Shown here: positions 39,358 to 48,940 of the stretch, in pieces
Layout of the letters: every line of letters starts with the position of its first letter
Position numbering within the stretch: position 1 is the stretch's first letter
Assembly: GCF_004362145.1 (NCBI RefSeq)
Contig: NZ_SNXC01000016.1
Coordinates: 62,001-126,000 of the forward strand
Length of the DNA stretch: 64,000 bases
Direction: 5' to 3'
DNA from: Marinomonas balearica
GTDB lineage: Bacteria; Pseudomonadota; Gammaproteobacteria; Pseudomonadales; Marinomonadaceae
The notes under the pieces: model-generated
Databases searched by the model: none
Told to the model about the DNA's origin: nothing
The model's input: only the letters and a program-made list of their open reading frames with translations
Made by a program: the position numbers and the translations under genes

Positions 39358-40455
39358 TTAATGCGCACAACTCGCTTCTAACGCATCTTCGATACATGCG
39401 TTAAAGTACTCGTGAGAAAACTCAGATGTTGTAATAGCGTCTCCCATTGATTCAAGCAATACGAGTCTTAAATTACCATCAAGCACTTTTTTATCCAAAA
39501 TCATGCGCGACAAGAAAGCGTCTTTCGTCATAGTTTTTGGCGGCAATACAGGTAAATTTGCTGCTTTTAATAGATTGACCGTTCTCATCAGATCATCTGA
39601 TGAGATATTACCCATTCTACATGAAAGGTCTGCGGCTAAAACCGTTCCTACTGCCACAGCTTCACCGTGAAGCCACTCTCCATAGCCCATTTCGGTTTCG
39701 ATCGCATGTCCGAACGTATGACCTAAATTCAATATAGCTCGAATACCGCCTTCTCTCTCATCAAGTGCCACAACTTTCGCCTTGGCTTCACATGATTTGT
39801 AAATAGCTTCTGTAATAAGCTCAGCGTTCAAAGACATGAGCGCCTCTACGTTAAGCTCTAGCCACTCAAAAAACGGCTTATCACAAATGAGACCATATTT
39901 GATCACTTCCGCCATGCCAGCAGACAATTCCGCTGCTGGTAAGGATTTAAGTGAATCAGTATCAATAATCACCGCTTGAGGCTGATAAAACGCGCCAATC
40001 ATGTTCTTGCCTAGAGGATGGTTAACACCTGTTTTCCCTCCTACAGACGAATCAACCTGAGATAATAAGGTCGTTGGCACCTGAATAAAGTCGACGCCAC
40101 GCTGATAGGTTGCCGCAGCGAAACCGGCCATATCACCGATCACACCGCCTCCCAGCGCAATGATGGTCGTCGTGCGATTATGCTTCGCTTCCAGCAAGGA
40201 AGTCATAATCTGCTCATAAGTATCAAGTGTCTTATACTTTTCGCCATCAGCAAGGATACACGTATCAACCTGATAATCAGAAGAAAGCAAATCAACTAAG
40301 CTGTCAAGATACAAAGGTGCAACGGTTTCATTCGTCACTATCATGACTTGCTTGCCTTTTATCGCATCAGCAAAAAGTGATTTTTGCTTACGAATACCCG
40401 CACCTATGTATATTGGGTAGCTTCGATCTCCTAAATCAACCGTTAAGGTTCTCAT
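39358..40455 (-). CDS. aroB: 3-dehydroquinate synthase
   Basis: Second step of the shikimate pathway, converting DAHP to 3-dehydroquinate with NAD+ and a divalent metal. The sequence has the glycine-rich [44 protein letters not shown], the metal-ligand region GMAEVIKYG and [12 protein letters not shown]. Length of 365 is standard. It starts two bases after the aroK stop codon. Confidence 0.97.
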   Translation of the reverse strand: MRTLTVDLGDRSYPIYIGAGIRKQKSLFADAIKGKQVMIVTNETVAPLYLDSLVDLLSSDYQVDTCILADGEKYKTLDTYEQIMTSLLEAKHNRTTTIIALGGGVIGDMAGFAAATYQRGVDFIQVPTTLLSQVDSSVGGKTGVNHPLGKNMIGAFYQPQAVIIDTDSLKSLPAAELSAGMAEVIKYGLICDKPFFEWLELNVEALMSLNAELITEAIYKSCEAKAKVVALDEREGGIRAILNLGHTFGHAIETEMGYGEWLHGEAVAVGTVLAADLSCRMGNISSDDLMRTVNLLKAANLPVLPPKTMTKDAFLSRMILDKKVLDGNLRLVLLESMGDAITTSEFSHEYFNACIEDALEASCAH

Positions 40456-40457
40456 AG

Positions 40458-41006
40458 TTATACCGGACTCTCTGAGTTTTCTATTTGTATTTTTATTGCA
40501 TCAAGTACCTTGTTCGCAACCGCTCTAGGATGACGAGCATCTGTTTCCACAATTAGGGAGGCCACCTCTCTATATAATGGATCGCGTATTTTGAACAAAT
40601 TGGTTAATATTTCTTTCGGATTGCCTTTTTTTAGCAATGGCCGATGGTTACTTTTAGACGTACGGTGAAGCTGCTGTTCAACTGAGGCGTATAGATACAC
40701 CACCATTAATTCACTTTTTAGTAAGTCACGGTTTTCTTCTCTCATGACGATGCCACCACCGGTTGCTAACACGACTAACTGCTCTTTGTCGTCTAACATG
40801 GTCTGTAACACCTGAGTCTCCCTGCGACGAAAGCCGTCTTCACCTTCTTTATCAAAGATCCAGGGAATGTCTGCGCCCGCTTTTTCCTCGATCACTCGAT
40901 CCGAGTCAAAAAACTCTCTTTCCAAAGTCTGGGATAGTAAACGGCCAATGGTCGTTTTTCCTGCTCCCATCGGGCCAACTAATATAATGTTGGGGGCATT
41001 TTTCAT
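40458..41006 (-). CDS. aroK: Shikimate kinase
   Basis: Phosphorylates shikimate with ATP. Walker A is GPMGAGKTT, the shikimate-binding [18 protein letters not shown] follows, and the FRRRE and ATGGGIVMR motifs are present. The open frame continues 23 codons upstream from a TTG, but the ATG at 41004-41006 gives the usual N-terminus (182 residues), although no clear ribosome-binding site is seen before it. Confidence 0.94.
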   Translation of the reverse strand: MKNAPNIILVGPMGAGKTTIGRLLSQTLEREFFDSDRVIEEKAGADIPWIFDKEGEDGFRRRETQVLQTMLDDKEQLVVLATGGGIVMREENRDLLKSELMVVYLYASVEQQLHRTSKSNHRPLLKKGNPKEILTNLFKIRDPLYREVASLIVETDARHPRAVANKVLDAIKIQIENSESPV

Positions 41007-41104
41007 TGTATTTTTTACGTCAAAATGTCTAATGTCTCTGATCAAGAGATAGTCGAAAAGAGATAAAATTCGCAATGAATTATCTACCTTCGACTTTGTC
41101 TGAC

Positions 41105-42292
41105 CTATTTTATCGTCATTTGTAGCAGTTTTGGCGTAATAAATACAAGTAATTCAACCTTTTCTGTTTTATCAGAGCGATGTCGAAACAATGCTCCCAG
41201 TACGGGCAAGTCTCCAAAGACCGGAACTTTAGAGACATTTTCAAACCTTTCTTGTCGAAAGATCCCGCCCAACACAAGCGTTTCGCCATTTTTAACCTCG
41301 ACTTGTGTATTCAATCGGTTGGTCTCCAAGCTCGGTACGCCGTTCACCATCTCGCCCACAGAGTCCTGATGAATCTTTAAATCCAGTCGCAATACACCAA
41401 GCTCTTTTACAATAGGAGTGACTTCTAACATCAATCCGGCCTGTCGAAATTCAACGGTGGTCGTGTCATCGTGTTGAACCTGATAAGGGATTTCCGTTCC
41501 GGATTCAATTTTTGCCGATTGGCCTTCTGCCGTCACAATTTTAGGCTTTGATATCACATTGGCGTATCCATCAGTTTCAAGCGCATCTAATAACAATGAC
41601 AATCGGCTGCCACCATTAGAAGCTTCCATTGTGAGGTTAGAAGTCGCACCGATTGAACTCAAATTCACCACGCCCGTTAAAGCCTGCTTGGAGCCTTCCT
41701 CAACAACTGATTGCCAATTTACGCCTAACGTCTTTTGAGCGGACCGACTTACTTGTGCAATATGAGCCTGAATTTCAATCTGGCGAACAGGCGCATCCAA
41801 CCACTTGAGAGTTTGTTCAAAGACACCGTCATCTGAGCAATACTTAGCCGCGATAGAATTCGTCCGCTTATCTACTATTAACTTCGTTTTAGGAAAGAAT
41901 GGCGTAATTTGTTTGCCCACGTCTTCTGCTCGCGCATGCTTTAAGGTCCAATGCCTCGGCACACAGTCTATTTTCGGTTCAACGATCGAACTCTTATCCT
42001 GCTGTTCTTCAATTTTGGGCATAAGCAGAGCGATGTTATCTTGCCAAACAAGATCCACACCTAATTGCTGCGCTGCGGCAGAAACGACCGAAAACCAAGA
42101 TGCATTCTGAATGGAAAAAGAAAGCATTCCTTCGATGTCAGGATGAATCACAATGCTTTCATTCATTTGAGTGGCAATTTCAGGGAGAATCAAATTCACT
42201 GGCTGACGGTCGATCATGACATCCATCGCTCTTGCACTTGAGCTCATCGCCAGAACACTCATTAAGGTAACGACTATTATTCTTTGTAACAT
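41105..42292 (-). CDS. hofQ: Short secretin of PilQ/HofQ type
   Basis: Outer-membrane secretin for a type IV pilus or DNA-uptake machine. It has a signal peptide (first 22 residues, ending SSARA), an N0 STN-like domain (VNLILPEIATQMNESIVIHPD), one N1 region (LKHARAEDVGKQITPFF) and the secretin barrel domain (VISKPKIVTAEGQSAKIESGTEIPY, then VKNGETLVLGGIF). At 395 residues it lacks the AMIN domains of PilQ and matches HofQ in size. It overlaps the preceding gene by one base. Confidence 0.9.
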   Translation of the reverse strand: MLQRIIVVTLMSVLAMSSSARAMDVMIDRQPVNLILPEIATQMNESIVIHPDIEGMLSFSIQNASWFSVVSAAAQQLGVDLVWQDNIALLMPKIEEQQDKSSIVEPKIDCVPRHWTLKHARAEDVGKQITPFFPKTKLIVDKRTNSIAAKYCSDDGVFEQTLKWLDAPVRQIEIQAHIAQVSRSAQKTLGVNWQSVVEEGSKQALTGVVNLSSIGATSNLTMEASNGGSRLSLLLDALETDGYANVISKPKIVTAEGQSAKIESGTEIPYQVQHDDTTTVEFRQAGLMLEVTPIVKELGVLRLDLKIHQDSVGEMVNGVPSLETNRLNTQVEVKNGETLVLGGIFRQERFENVSKVPVFGDLPVLGALFRHRSDKTEKVELLVFITPKLLQMTIK

Positions 42293-43005
42293 TACCGCCC
42301 ACTCCGCATCATGGGCTCAATATGCCACGTTCGTCCAATATTGTTTGTTAACGTTACACTGCGTCTTTCTTGCCCCGTCAGTGTTGCTTGAAGCGATGGG
42401 ATCCAGTCGCCGTTTTTAACCCAAAATTGTTTCCCGTGATGTTCAAGCTTTACCCAGTGATTATCTTTCGTCGTTAATGTACTTACTAAGCGAACAGTAG
42501 GCACATCACTTAAACGACTCGTTGGATCATCAATAGGTAGCCAGTTTTCAAACGTGGAATTCGATTTCGGAGGCAATACCCTAAGCTTCGAAATCAATTG
42601 CCACTCTCCAGCCTTTCTTTTCCAGCTCATTTTCTCGACAGAAAAAACAGCAGTCGATTGCAGCGATTCCAATACGTCTTCCCATTGCGATAGCGACAAC
42701 GTCCCTTCAACGGCAATACCTGAAATATAAACGTCACCATCGAACTCCTTTTCGATGCTTAATTGAACCCCCACTGGAGGTTGCCAACGCGCTAAAGAGT
42801 TCTGCTGGCGCTTATCACGGTCTATTTTTGCGATAACACGCGCAGCGTTTCGTTCTACTTCCCCATAGTCATCCAACAATGAGGAAAAGAGCGGCCACCA
42901 AACCGCCAGCTGGAATAAAAATAACATTCGCCATTGAGATACTGTAAAAGGCGATTTTGTGAAAATCAGAGACAGATATTCAGCGGATTTGAATGGTAGC
43001 TTCAT
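42292..43005 (-). CDS. Pilus assembly protein, HofO/PilO-like with PilP-like C-terminus
   Basis: A 237-residue protein with one N-terminal membrane segment (RMLFLFQLAVWWPLFSSLL near 27-45). The middle (GDVYISGIAVEGTLSLSQWEDVLESLQ) resembles the PilO/HofO core, where two strands and a helix compare residues in local subunits. The last 70 residues (HHGKQFWVKNGDWIPSLQATLTGQ) resemble the PilP/HofP beta-domain that contacts the secretin. A strong AGGAGGGG precedes the ATG. Position between the PilM/N-like gene and the secretin supports the call; sequence similarity by eye is weak. Confidence 0.6.
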   Translation of the reverse strand: MKLPFKSAEYLSLIFTKSPFTVSQWRMLFLFQLAVWWPLFSSLLDDYGEVERNAARVIAKIDRDKRQQNSLARWQPPVGVQLSIEKEFDGDVYISGIAVEGTLSLSQWEDVLESLQSTAVFSVEKMSWKRKAGEWQLISKLRVLPPKSNSTFENWLPIDDPTSRLSDVPTVRLVSTLTTKDNHWVKLEHHGKQFWVKNGDWIPSLQATLTGQERRSVTLTNNIGRTWHIEPMMRSGR

Positions 43006-43879
43006 ACAGCCCCTCCTGTTTGCTGGAATTCACTGCCTTTGATTTCAAAACGGAGCTAAATTCGAATTGTCTTCCCTTGAGCTGCGTTCTCCATTGCTCC
43101 GCCAACAACGACAGGTTGCTTTGCGTACCTGTTATTCGTACGAGTGCTGAACCTGCATTTAATGACAGCGCATCTAGACGAATGGTTTTAGCCATTCCCT
43201 GAACCTTCTCAAGTAGCGAAGTTTCAAGCGCGGAAATGGGTTGGCTATGTGCATGCGAACGTCCCCAAGGAGAAACATAGTCAGGAGTAACTGGGATAGA
43301 GGCTTGAAAATAGAAGTAAACGCAAGTCAGAATAAAATGGCTTAGGAGACTTATCGCAGTAAATTTTTTAGCTTGTTTCACCCATTTATTCTTATTTCTT
43401 TTAACTGGTGAAAACGGTTCTAAAATAGGAAAGGTGCGATTGATATGAAACGCCTTCTTCTTCACGGCATCGCGCATCATGTCACTTTCTAGTATGTAAT
43501 ATGGCGTACAGCGTTTATCTTTAAGAAAAGCACTGATCTCGTCTAACTTGTCTAAAGAAATTGCGTTTATAGACAGTAAAGGAGCAGAGTCATCTTTCTT
43601 AAGCAATTGATATTGAAAGATAAGCTCATCCATCTGAACTGCACACACTTCACTCGCGAAGGTCGCCGCTGCGAGATAGCAGAGCTCGTCATCGTAGGTA
43701 GGATCCACATTTTCCTGATAATTAACAACCCAAGAATCAGGAACTGCAACCATTACAGCGGATTCAGAAAGAGAAAAGCCACTAGGATATTCTGATAGAG
43801 AAACAGGGGGTGAAGTTGGCGTAGCTTGAACACACCAAAAATCCGGCTTATAAAAAGCCAGCATTACGGATCGGGGCAC
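42980..43879 (-). CDS. Pilus assembly protein, HofM-like with HofN/PilN-like C-terminus
   Basis: A 299-residue protein. Residues 1-165 resemble a cut-down PilM/HofM actin-like region (VMVAVPDSWVVNYQE, LAAATFASEVCAVQMDELIFQYQLL), without clear ATP-binding motifs. A membrane segment near 172-190 is followed by a PilN-like periplasmic part (LEKVQGMAKTIRLDALSLNAGSALVRITGTQSNLSLLAEQW). It starts at GTG, supported by AAGGATGATGAATA upstream; an ATG five codons later has no site. It overlaps the next gene by 26 bases. Role inferred mostly from position. Confidence 0.6.
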   Translation of the reverse strand: MPRSVMLAFYKPDFWCVQATPTSPPVSLSEYPSGFSLSESAVMVAVPDSWVVNYQENVDPTYDDELCYLAAATFASEVCAVQMDELIFQYQLLKKDDSAPLLSINAISLDKLDEISAFLKDKRCTPYYILESDMMRDAVKKKAFHINRTFPILEPFSPVKRNKNKWVKQAKKFTAISLLSHFILTCVYFYFQASIPVTPDYVSPWGRSHAHSQPISALETSLLEKVQGMAKTIRLDALSLNAGSALVRITGTQSNLSLLAEQWRTQLKGRQFEFSSVLKSKAVNSSKQEGLYEATIQIR

Positions 43880-44116
43880 TATTCATCATCCTTGATAAAA
43901 GAGCTTAAAATTATTACGCATCGTCCTGATGCACCTAAATCATGGAAAAGCCTGTTGCCATACAGCGGACACAGCCTTTCCATTAAAAACGCTATGTAAT
44001 GTTCTTTTTCTATCGAACTCCTCGCCGAACTCCTCGCAGCTCGATACATAAAAAAGGGTAACAAGAATACACGATTTCCCCCAAAACTAAACCAGCGTGC
44101 TGTATACTTTTTCCGC

Positions 44117-44122
44117 TATAAT
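44117..44122 (+). promoter_or_regulatory. Candidate -10 box of mrcA
   Basis: A consensus TATAAT lies 37 bases before the mrcA start codon in the divergent gap to the pilus genes. No matching -35 box was seen, so activator dependence or a different promoter is possible. Confidence 0.35.
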
Positions 44123-44158
44123 GGCGCGCGCTTTCGATTTCTGAATATATGGGTAGAT

Positions 44159-46633
44159 ATGTCAAAGTTTATTAAAATTTTTCTTGGTCTGGGAATTCTA
44201 GGTACATTAGCCGCTGCAGGTATTGCAATTGGGATGTACTACCAAGTGAAAGACAAAATACCTACCGTTGCAGAATTAAAAGACATCGAGCTTCAAATCC
44301 CGTTGCGTATTTATACAGCAGACGCCAAGTTAATCGGCGAATACGGAGAGCAGCGACGCACTCCAATCAACTTTGACGAAATTCCTAAAAACCTAGAAAA
44401 CGCGATATTGGCTGCGGAAGACACCAACTTCTACCATCACCCAGGAATCGACATAATGGGTATGGCTCGCGCAGCCTTTCAATTAGTCAGCTCAGGGCGT
44501 ATTCGTGGCGGTGGTAGTACCATCACAATGCAGGTCGCTCGAAACTATTTCCTCTCTTTTGAGCAAACGTTCACCCGAAAATTCACCGAAATACTTATTT
44601 CATTAAAAATGGAACAAGAACTTTCTAAACAGGAAATTCTGGAGTTATACGTAAACAAAATTTACTTGGGTAAACGGGCATACGGGTTTGAAGCAGCTGC
44701 TCAAGTGTATTACGGAAAACCACTAGCCGAGCTCAACTTGGCTCAACTGGCAATGATTGCAGGCTTACCTAAAGCCCCCTCTTTGTATAACCCTATCGTC
44801 AACCCATCGAGAGCTTTGATTCGACGCAATTGGATACTGCAACGCATGCTGTCACTTGGCATGATTGAAAAGCTGTCTTATCAAGACGCCGTTGAGGCAC
44901 CTGTTTCTGCGAAAAATCACGGTGTATCGCCAGACATTGAAGCGAGCTACGTATCGGAAATGGTTCGCTCAGAACTCTATGAAACGTTTGGCAAAGATCT
45001 GTATAACGAAGGGTTAAAAGTCTATACAACGATTATTTCTGATCGGCAAGAAGCCGCGAACAAAGCCATCTACAATGGCGTATTAAGCTACGATGAGCGT
45101 CATGGCTATCGTGGGCCTTTAGAATCACGTCCAGACTTAATAGCGGCGGATTTAAAAGAACAAACAAAAGAACTGAAAGCAATATCAAACGTAAAAGGCT
45201 GGCAAACCGCCATCGTCATCCAAACAGAAGAACAAACACTTGATGCGCGTTTAGAGAATGGCGATCAAATTACCCTGTCATGGGATGCACTGAAATGGGC
45301 AAAACCCTATATAGACGAAAACAAAACCGGCCCCGAACCTAAAACTACCGCAGACATTCTTGTCTCTGGCGACATCGTCCAGCTTAGACCAATAGAGACT
45401 ACTACAGAAGAAACAGGAGAGAAGGTTCAAACTTGGCGGCTAGCACAAACACCCGCTGCACAGAGCGCTCTCGTGTCGCTAGATAGCCATAACGGCGCGA
45501 TTCAATCTTTGGTCGGCGGATTCGATTACTATGAGAACAAGTTTAACCGAGTTACTCAATCCAAGCGCCAACCCGGCTCGAATTTTAAACCCTTTGTTTA
45601 TTCCAGCGCGCTAAGTCGCGGCTATACTGCGGCAAGCATCATCAATGACGCCCCGGTTGTGTTCCATGATAAAAACTTAGCTACTGCTTGGCGCCCGACA
45701 AACGACGGCGGTAAATTTTACGGCCCAACCCGTTTGAGACAAGCCCTATACCGTTCGCAAAATGTGGTTTCTGTTCGCTTACTCGATGAAATGGGCATTA
45801 AACCCACACTGGAATTCTTACGCCGATTTGGCTTCAATCCAGAAAAATTGCCTCATAACCTTTCTCTGTCATTGGGCAGTGCGAATTTGTCCCCACTTCA
45901 AATAGCAACAGGCTATGCCGTCTTTTCAAACGGTGGATTCCGAGTACAGCCCCACTTGATTGCACGCGTTGAAGACAGAAATGGAAAGTTACTGTTCCAA
46001 TCTGAACCCATGACGGTATGTAAACAATGTACGCTGCTTGAAAAAGCCTCTGAGGACGAAAGCCAAATGGGGCTCTTTAACGTAGCAGGCAACTTCTCAA
46101 CGCTTCCCGTTGCACCACGAGTGCTTGACCCAGAAGTCGCATACATCATTTATGACATCATGCGTGATGTCATAAAATACGGTACAGGCCGCAGAGCGCG
46201 AGTGCTTAAACGGGATGATATCGCAGGAAAAACAGGAACAACGAACGACGGCCGAGATGCTTGGTTCTCTGGTTTTAATGGTCAGGTTGTAACCTCAGTA
46301 TGGAGTGGGTTTGATAACTCTTCACCGCTTGGACGCGGAGAATGGGGTGGTTCAGTTTCCTTACCCTCTTGGATCTCTTACATGCGCCATGTACTTGATG
46401 AAGAGCCCAAGTCATACATTGATAAACCATCTTCACTGGTTACCGTGCGTATTGATCCGAAATCCGGCGAGCGGGCGTTACCAGGGCAAAAGAACGCCAT
46501 CTTTGAAGTATTCAGAAAGACGAATGTGCCCGCTAAACGTGTCGTTGCCGTTCAGAAAACCGAGCCTCAATCGACCGTAAGTGAAACACAACGAGAAGAG
46601 AAAACAGAATCAGCGCTTGAAAACCTTTTCTAG
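44159..46633 (+). CDS. mrcA: Penicillin-binding protein 1A
   Basis: Bifunctional peptidoglycan synthase of the inner membrane. One N-terminal anchor (residues 5-27) precedes the GT51 glycosyltransferase domain with catalytic Glu87 in AAEDTNFYHHPGID and GGSTITMQVARN. An OB-like domain follows. The transpeptidase has the SxxK motif in GSNFKPFVYS, SQN in YRSQNVVSVR and KTG in GKTGTTND. The length of 824 is normal for PBP1A. It is divergent from the pilus genes, as ponA is from pilMNOPQ in Pseudomonas. Confidence 0.97.
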   Translation: MSKFIKIFLGLGILGTLAAAGIAIGMYYQVKDKIPTVAELKDIELQIPLRIYTADAKLIGEYGEQRRTPINFDEIPKNLENAILAAEDTNFYHHPGIDIMGMARAAFQLVSSGRIRGGGSTITMQVARNYFLSFEQTFTRKFTEILISLKMEQELSKQEILELYVNKIYLGKRAYGFEAAAQVYYGKPLAELNLAQLAMIAGLPKAPSLYNPIVNPSRALIRRNWILQRMLSLGMIEKLSYQDAVEAPVSAKNHGVSPDIEASYVSEMVRSELYETFGKDLYNEGLKVYTTIISDRQEAANKAIYNGVLSYDERHGYRGPLESRPDLIAADLKEQTKELKAISNVKGWQTAIVIQTEEQTLDARLENGDQITLSWDALKWAKPYIDENKTGPEPKTTADILVSGDIVQLRPIETTTEETGEKVQTWRLAQTPAAQSALVSLDSHNGAIQSLVGGFDYYENKFNRVTQSKRQPGSNFKPFVYSSALSRGYTAASIINDAPVVFHDKNLATAWRPTNDGGKFYGPTRLRQALYRSQNVVSVRLLDEMGIKPTLEFLRRFGFNPEKLPHNLSLSLGSANLSPLQIATGYAVFSNGGFRVQPHLIARVEDRNGKLLFQSEPMTVCKQCTLLEKASEDESQMGLFNVAGNFSTLPVAPRVLDPEVAYIIYDIMRDVIKYGTGRRARVLKRDDIAGKTGTTNDGRDAWFSGFNGQVVTSVWSGFDNSSPLGRGEWGGSVSLPSWISYMRHVLDEEPKSYIDKPSSLVTVRIDPKSGERALPGQKNAIFEVFRKTNVPAKRVVAVQKTEPQSTVSETQREEKTESALENLF

Positions 46634-46662
46634 CTCTTATTCTAGCAGTCAGTATGCGTAAG

Positions 46663-46681
46663 GAAGGCACGTGGAGCCTTC
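46663..46681 (+). terminator. Weak terminator after mrcA
   Basis: GAAGGC and GCCTTC form a 6-bp stem around a 7-base loop, followed within a few bases by TTTT. It lies between two convergent genes. Confidence 0.4.
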
Positions 46682-46736
46682 TAGCTTTTCTGTGAGCAAT
46701 TAGACGGAACGCCCCTAATAATGCTACAAGGCGTTG

Positions 46737-47300
46737 CTAGTTGCTCCACTTTTCTTGCGGCGCTTCATAGCACTCAAAAGCTTTAATAAGCGCTTCAGGT
46801 TGGCTTTCTTCGATCAGCATCTCGACATATGGCGCCTTTACAAACCCTTCATTGCGCATACTTGCGATCATTTCAATCATAAGGTCGTAATAGCCATTTA
46901 CGTTGTAAAATGCGCACGGTTTACGATGTAAGCCTATTTGAGCCCACGTATAAACTTCGAATATTTCTTCTAAAGTGCCAACTCCACCCGGTAACGCAAC
47001 AAACGCATCTGCCAGTTCCGCCATTTTTGCTTTCCGCTCATGCATGTCTTTCACAACATACAATTTCGTTAAATCCGGATGCGCAATTTCCTTCTGCTCT
47101 AAATGCGTGGGAATAACGCCAGTCACCTTGCCACCGAATGCCAACACCGAGTCAGCAATAACCCGCATCAATCCGACATTACCTCCTCCGTATATCACTT
47201 CTATTCCATTCTGCGCGAAATAGGCACCTAACTCTATGACAGCGTTTTCATATTCTTTTGAGTGCCCTAAACTCGATCCACAAAACACGGCGACTTTCAT
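46737..47300 (-). CDS. LOG family protein (cytokinin riboside 5'-monophosphate phosphoribohydrolase-like)
   Basis: Rossmann-fold nucleotide hydrolase of the LOG family, often misnamed lysine decarboxylase. Conserved motifs are VFCGSSLG, YGGGNVGLM, MHERKAKM and the PGGVGTLEE signature. Members release ribose phosphate from adenosine monophosphate derivatives. The ATG at 47298-47300 has GAGG seven bases upstream; a TTG two codons earlier was rejected. Length 187. It is convergent with mrcA. Confidence 0.92.
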   Translation of the reverse strand: MKVAVFCGSSLGHSKEYENAVIELGAYFAQNGIEVIYGGGNVGLMRVIADSVLAFGGKVTGVIPTHLEQKEIAHPDLTKLYVVKDMHERKAKMAELADAFVALPGGVGTLEEIFEVYTWAQIGLHRKPCAFYNVNGYYDLMIEMIASMRNEGFVKAPYVEMLIEESQPEALIKAFECYEAPQEKWSN

Positions 47301-47387
47301 AAACAACCTCTAACAGTTCAACTGTGTGTTTTCTAGCATATGTTTGCTAACAATACGTTAAATAAGCGATTTGACAAAATGCAGACG

Positions 47388-47419
47388 AAAAAAAAGCGAT
47401 GCTCAGCATCGCTTTTTTA
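47388..47419 (-). terminator. Bidirectional terminator after maeB
   Basis: AGCGATGC and GCATCGCT form an 8-bp perfect stem with a 3-base loop, flanked by A and T runs on either side, so it can work in both directions. It lies 16 bases past the maeB stop. Confidence 0.9.
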
Positions 47420-47434
47420 TAATCACTTTAAACC

Positions 47435-48703
47435 TTATGATTCAAAGCGATCCAAACTTTCTAGTGGGTAGAAATCTGGGTAAGGTAGAGTCGCAACACC
47501 AGAATCTACTGCCGCTTTAGCAACTGCGCCAGAAACTTCTGTTAGCAAGCGAGAATCCATTGGCTTAGGCAAGATATATTCTTTACCGAATTCCAATGCA
47601 CCGCCGCCGTATGCTTCAATTACGTCCTGAGGAGCTGGCTCTTTCGCTAGATCTTTCAGTGCGTTAACTGCTGCTACTTTCATTTCTTCATTGATCTTAG
47701 TTGCACGAACATCTAGCGCGCCACGGAAGATGAATGGGAAGCCAAGAACGTTGTTTACCTGGTTCGGGTAATCAGAACGACCTGTCGCCATGATCAAATC
47801 GTCACGAACTGAGTGTGCAACTTCAGGGCTGATTTCTGGATCAGGGTTAGAACATGCAAATACAACTGGCTTCGGTGCCATTTTTTTCAATTGGTCACCA
47901 GAAAGTAGATCCGGACCCGATACACCGATGAATACATCAGCGCCATCGATAGCATCATCCAATGTGCGCGCATCGGTATCGATCGCAAACATTGACTTGT
48001 ATTTGTTTAGGTCGTCACGACCAGAGTGAATAACGCCTTTACGGTCAAGTACGTAAATGTTTTCACTTTGAGCGCCACATGCAATGATCAGTTTCATACA
48101 TGCTGTTGCTGCCGCACCTGCTCCAAGACAAACGATTTTAGCGTCTGCAATGTTCTTCTCTTGAAGCTCAAGCGCGTTTAATAGACCCGCAGCAGTAACG
48201 ATTGCTGTACCGTGCTGATCATCATGGAAAACAGGGATATTACAACGTTCGATCAACTCACGTTCAATTTCAAAACACTCAGGCGCTTTGATATCTTCAA
48301 GGTTAATACCACCGTACGTATTCGCAATACGTGCAACCGTATCAATAAACGCTTGTGGGCTTTCAGATTCCACTTCAACGTCAACAGAGTTAACACCAGC
48401 AAAGCGTTTGAACAACACGCCTTTACCTTCCATTACTGGCTTACTTGCTAGAGGTCCAATGTTTCCTAGACCTAATACTGCTGAACCATCAGAGATAACC
48501 GCAACAAGGTTACCTTTACCCGTGTAGCGGTAAGCAGTTTCAGGATCTTTTGCAATTTCACGGCAAGGCTCCGCAACACCCGGGCTGTATGCCAAAGAAA
48601 GGTCACGAGCAGTAGCAGTTGGCTTGCTAATCGTGATATTCAATTTACCAGGAACAGGATTCTCATGGTATTCAAGTGCGGCTTGTTTTAAATCTTCTGC
48701 CAT
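47435..48703 (-). CDS. maeB: NAD(P)-dependent malic enzyme, short form
   Basis: Oxidatively decarboxylates malate to pyruvate. The N-terminal malic domain shows AYSPGVAEPCREIAKDP and GLGNIGPLASKPVMEGK, with metal and substrate region FHDDQHGTAIV. The NAD(P) domain has CLGAGAAATACMKL. At 422 residues it lacks the C-terminal phosphotransacetylase-like domain of MaeB from E. coli, so regulation by acetyl-CoA through that domain is not expected. Cofactor preference cannot be read. The gene order nuclease-maeB-ponA is also known in Pseudomonas. Confidence 0.94.
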   Translation of the reverse strand: MAEDLKQAALEYHENPVPGKLNITISKPTATARDLSLAYSPGVAEPCREIAKDPETAYRYTGKGNLVAVISDGSAVLGLGNIGPLASKPVMEGKGVLFKRFAGVNSVDVEVESESPQAFIDTVARIANTYGGINLEDIKAPECFEIERELIERCNIPVFHDDQHGTAIVTAAGLLNALELQEKNIADAKIVCLGAGAAATACMKLIIACGAQSENIYVLDRKGVIHSGRDDLNKYKSMFAIDTDARTLDDAIDGADVFIGVSGPDLLSGDQLKKMAPKPVVFACSNPDPEISPEVAHSVRDDLIMATGRSDYPNQVNNVLGFPFIFRGALDVRATKINEEMKVAAVNALKDLAKEPAPQDVIEAYGGGALEFGKEYILPKPMDSRLLTEVSGAVAKAAVDSGVATLPYPDFYPLESLDRFES

Positions 48704-48940
48704 TTTGATGTTTCCGTCTCTTTAGGTGTAATGAATTTGAGAGTCAATATTGCGGCTTATATTGGAAGACTCACAATTTGCTCTTTATTATTTTAGCTAT
48801 TCACTTTAACTTGTAGCTAACGGGGCTTCGAATTCGTTCATACGACACGCCCTCTAATTATGGATGCCAGAATAGTTCATCTTTCGGTGCCTTTCAAAGT
48901 TTAACCACCTTATAATGATTATACTCACACACGAATGCCG

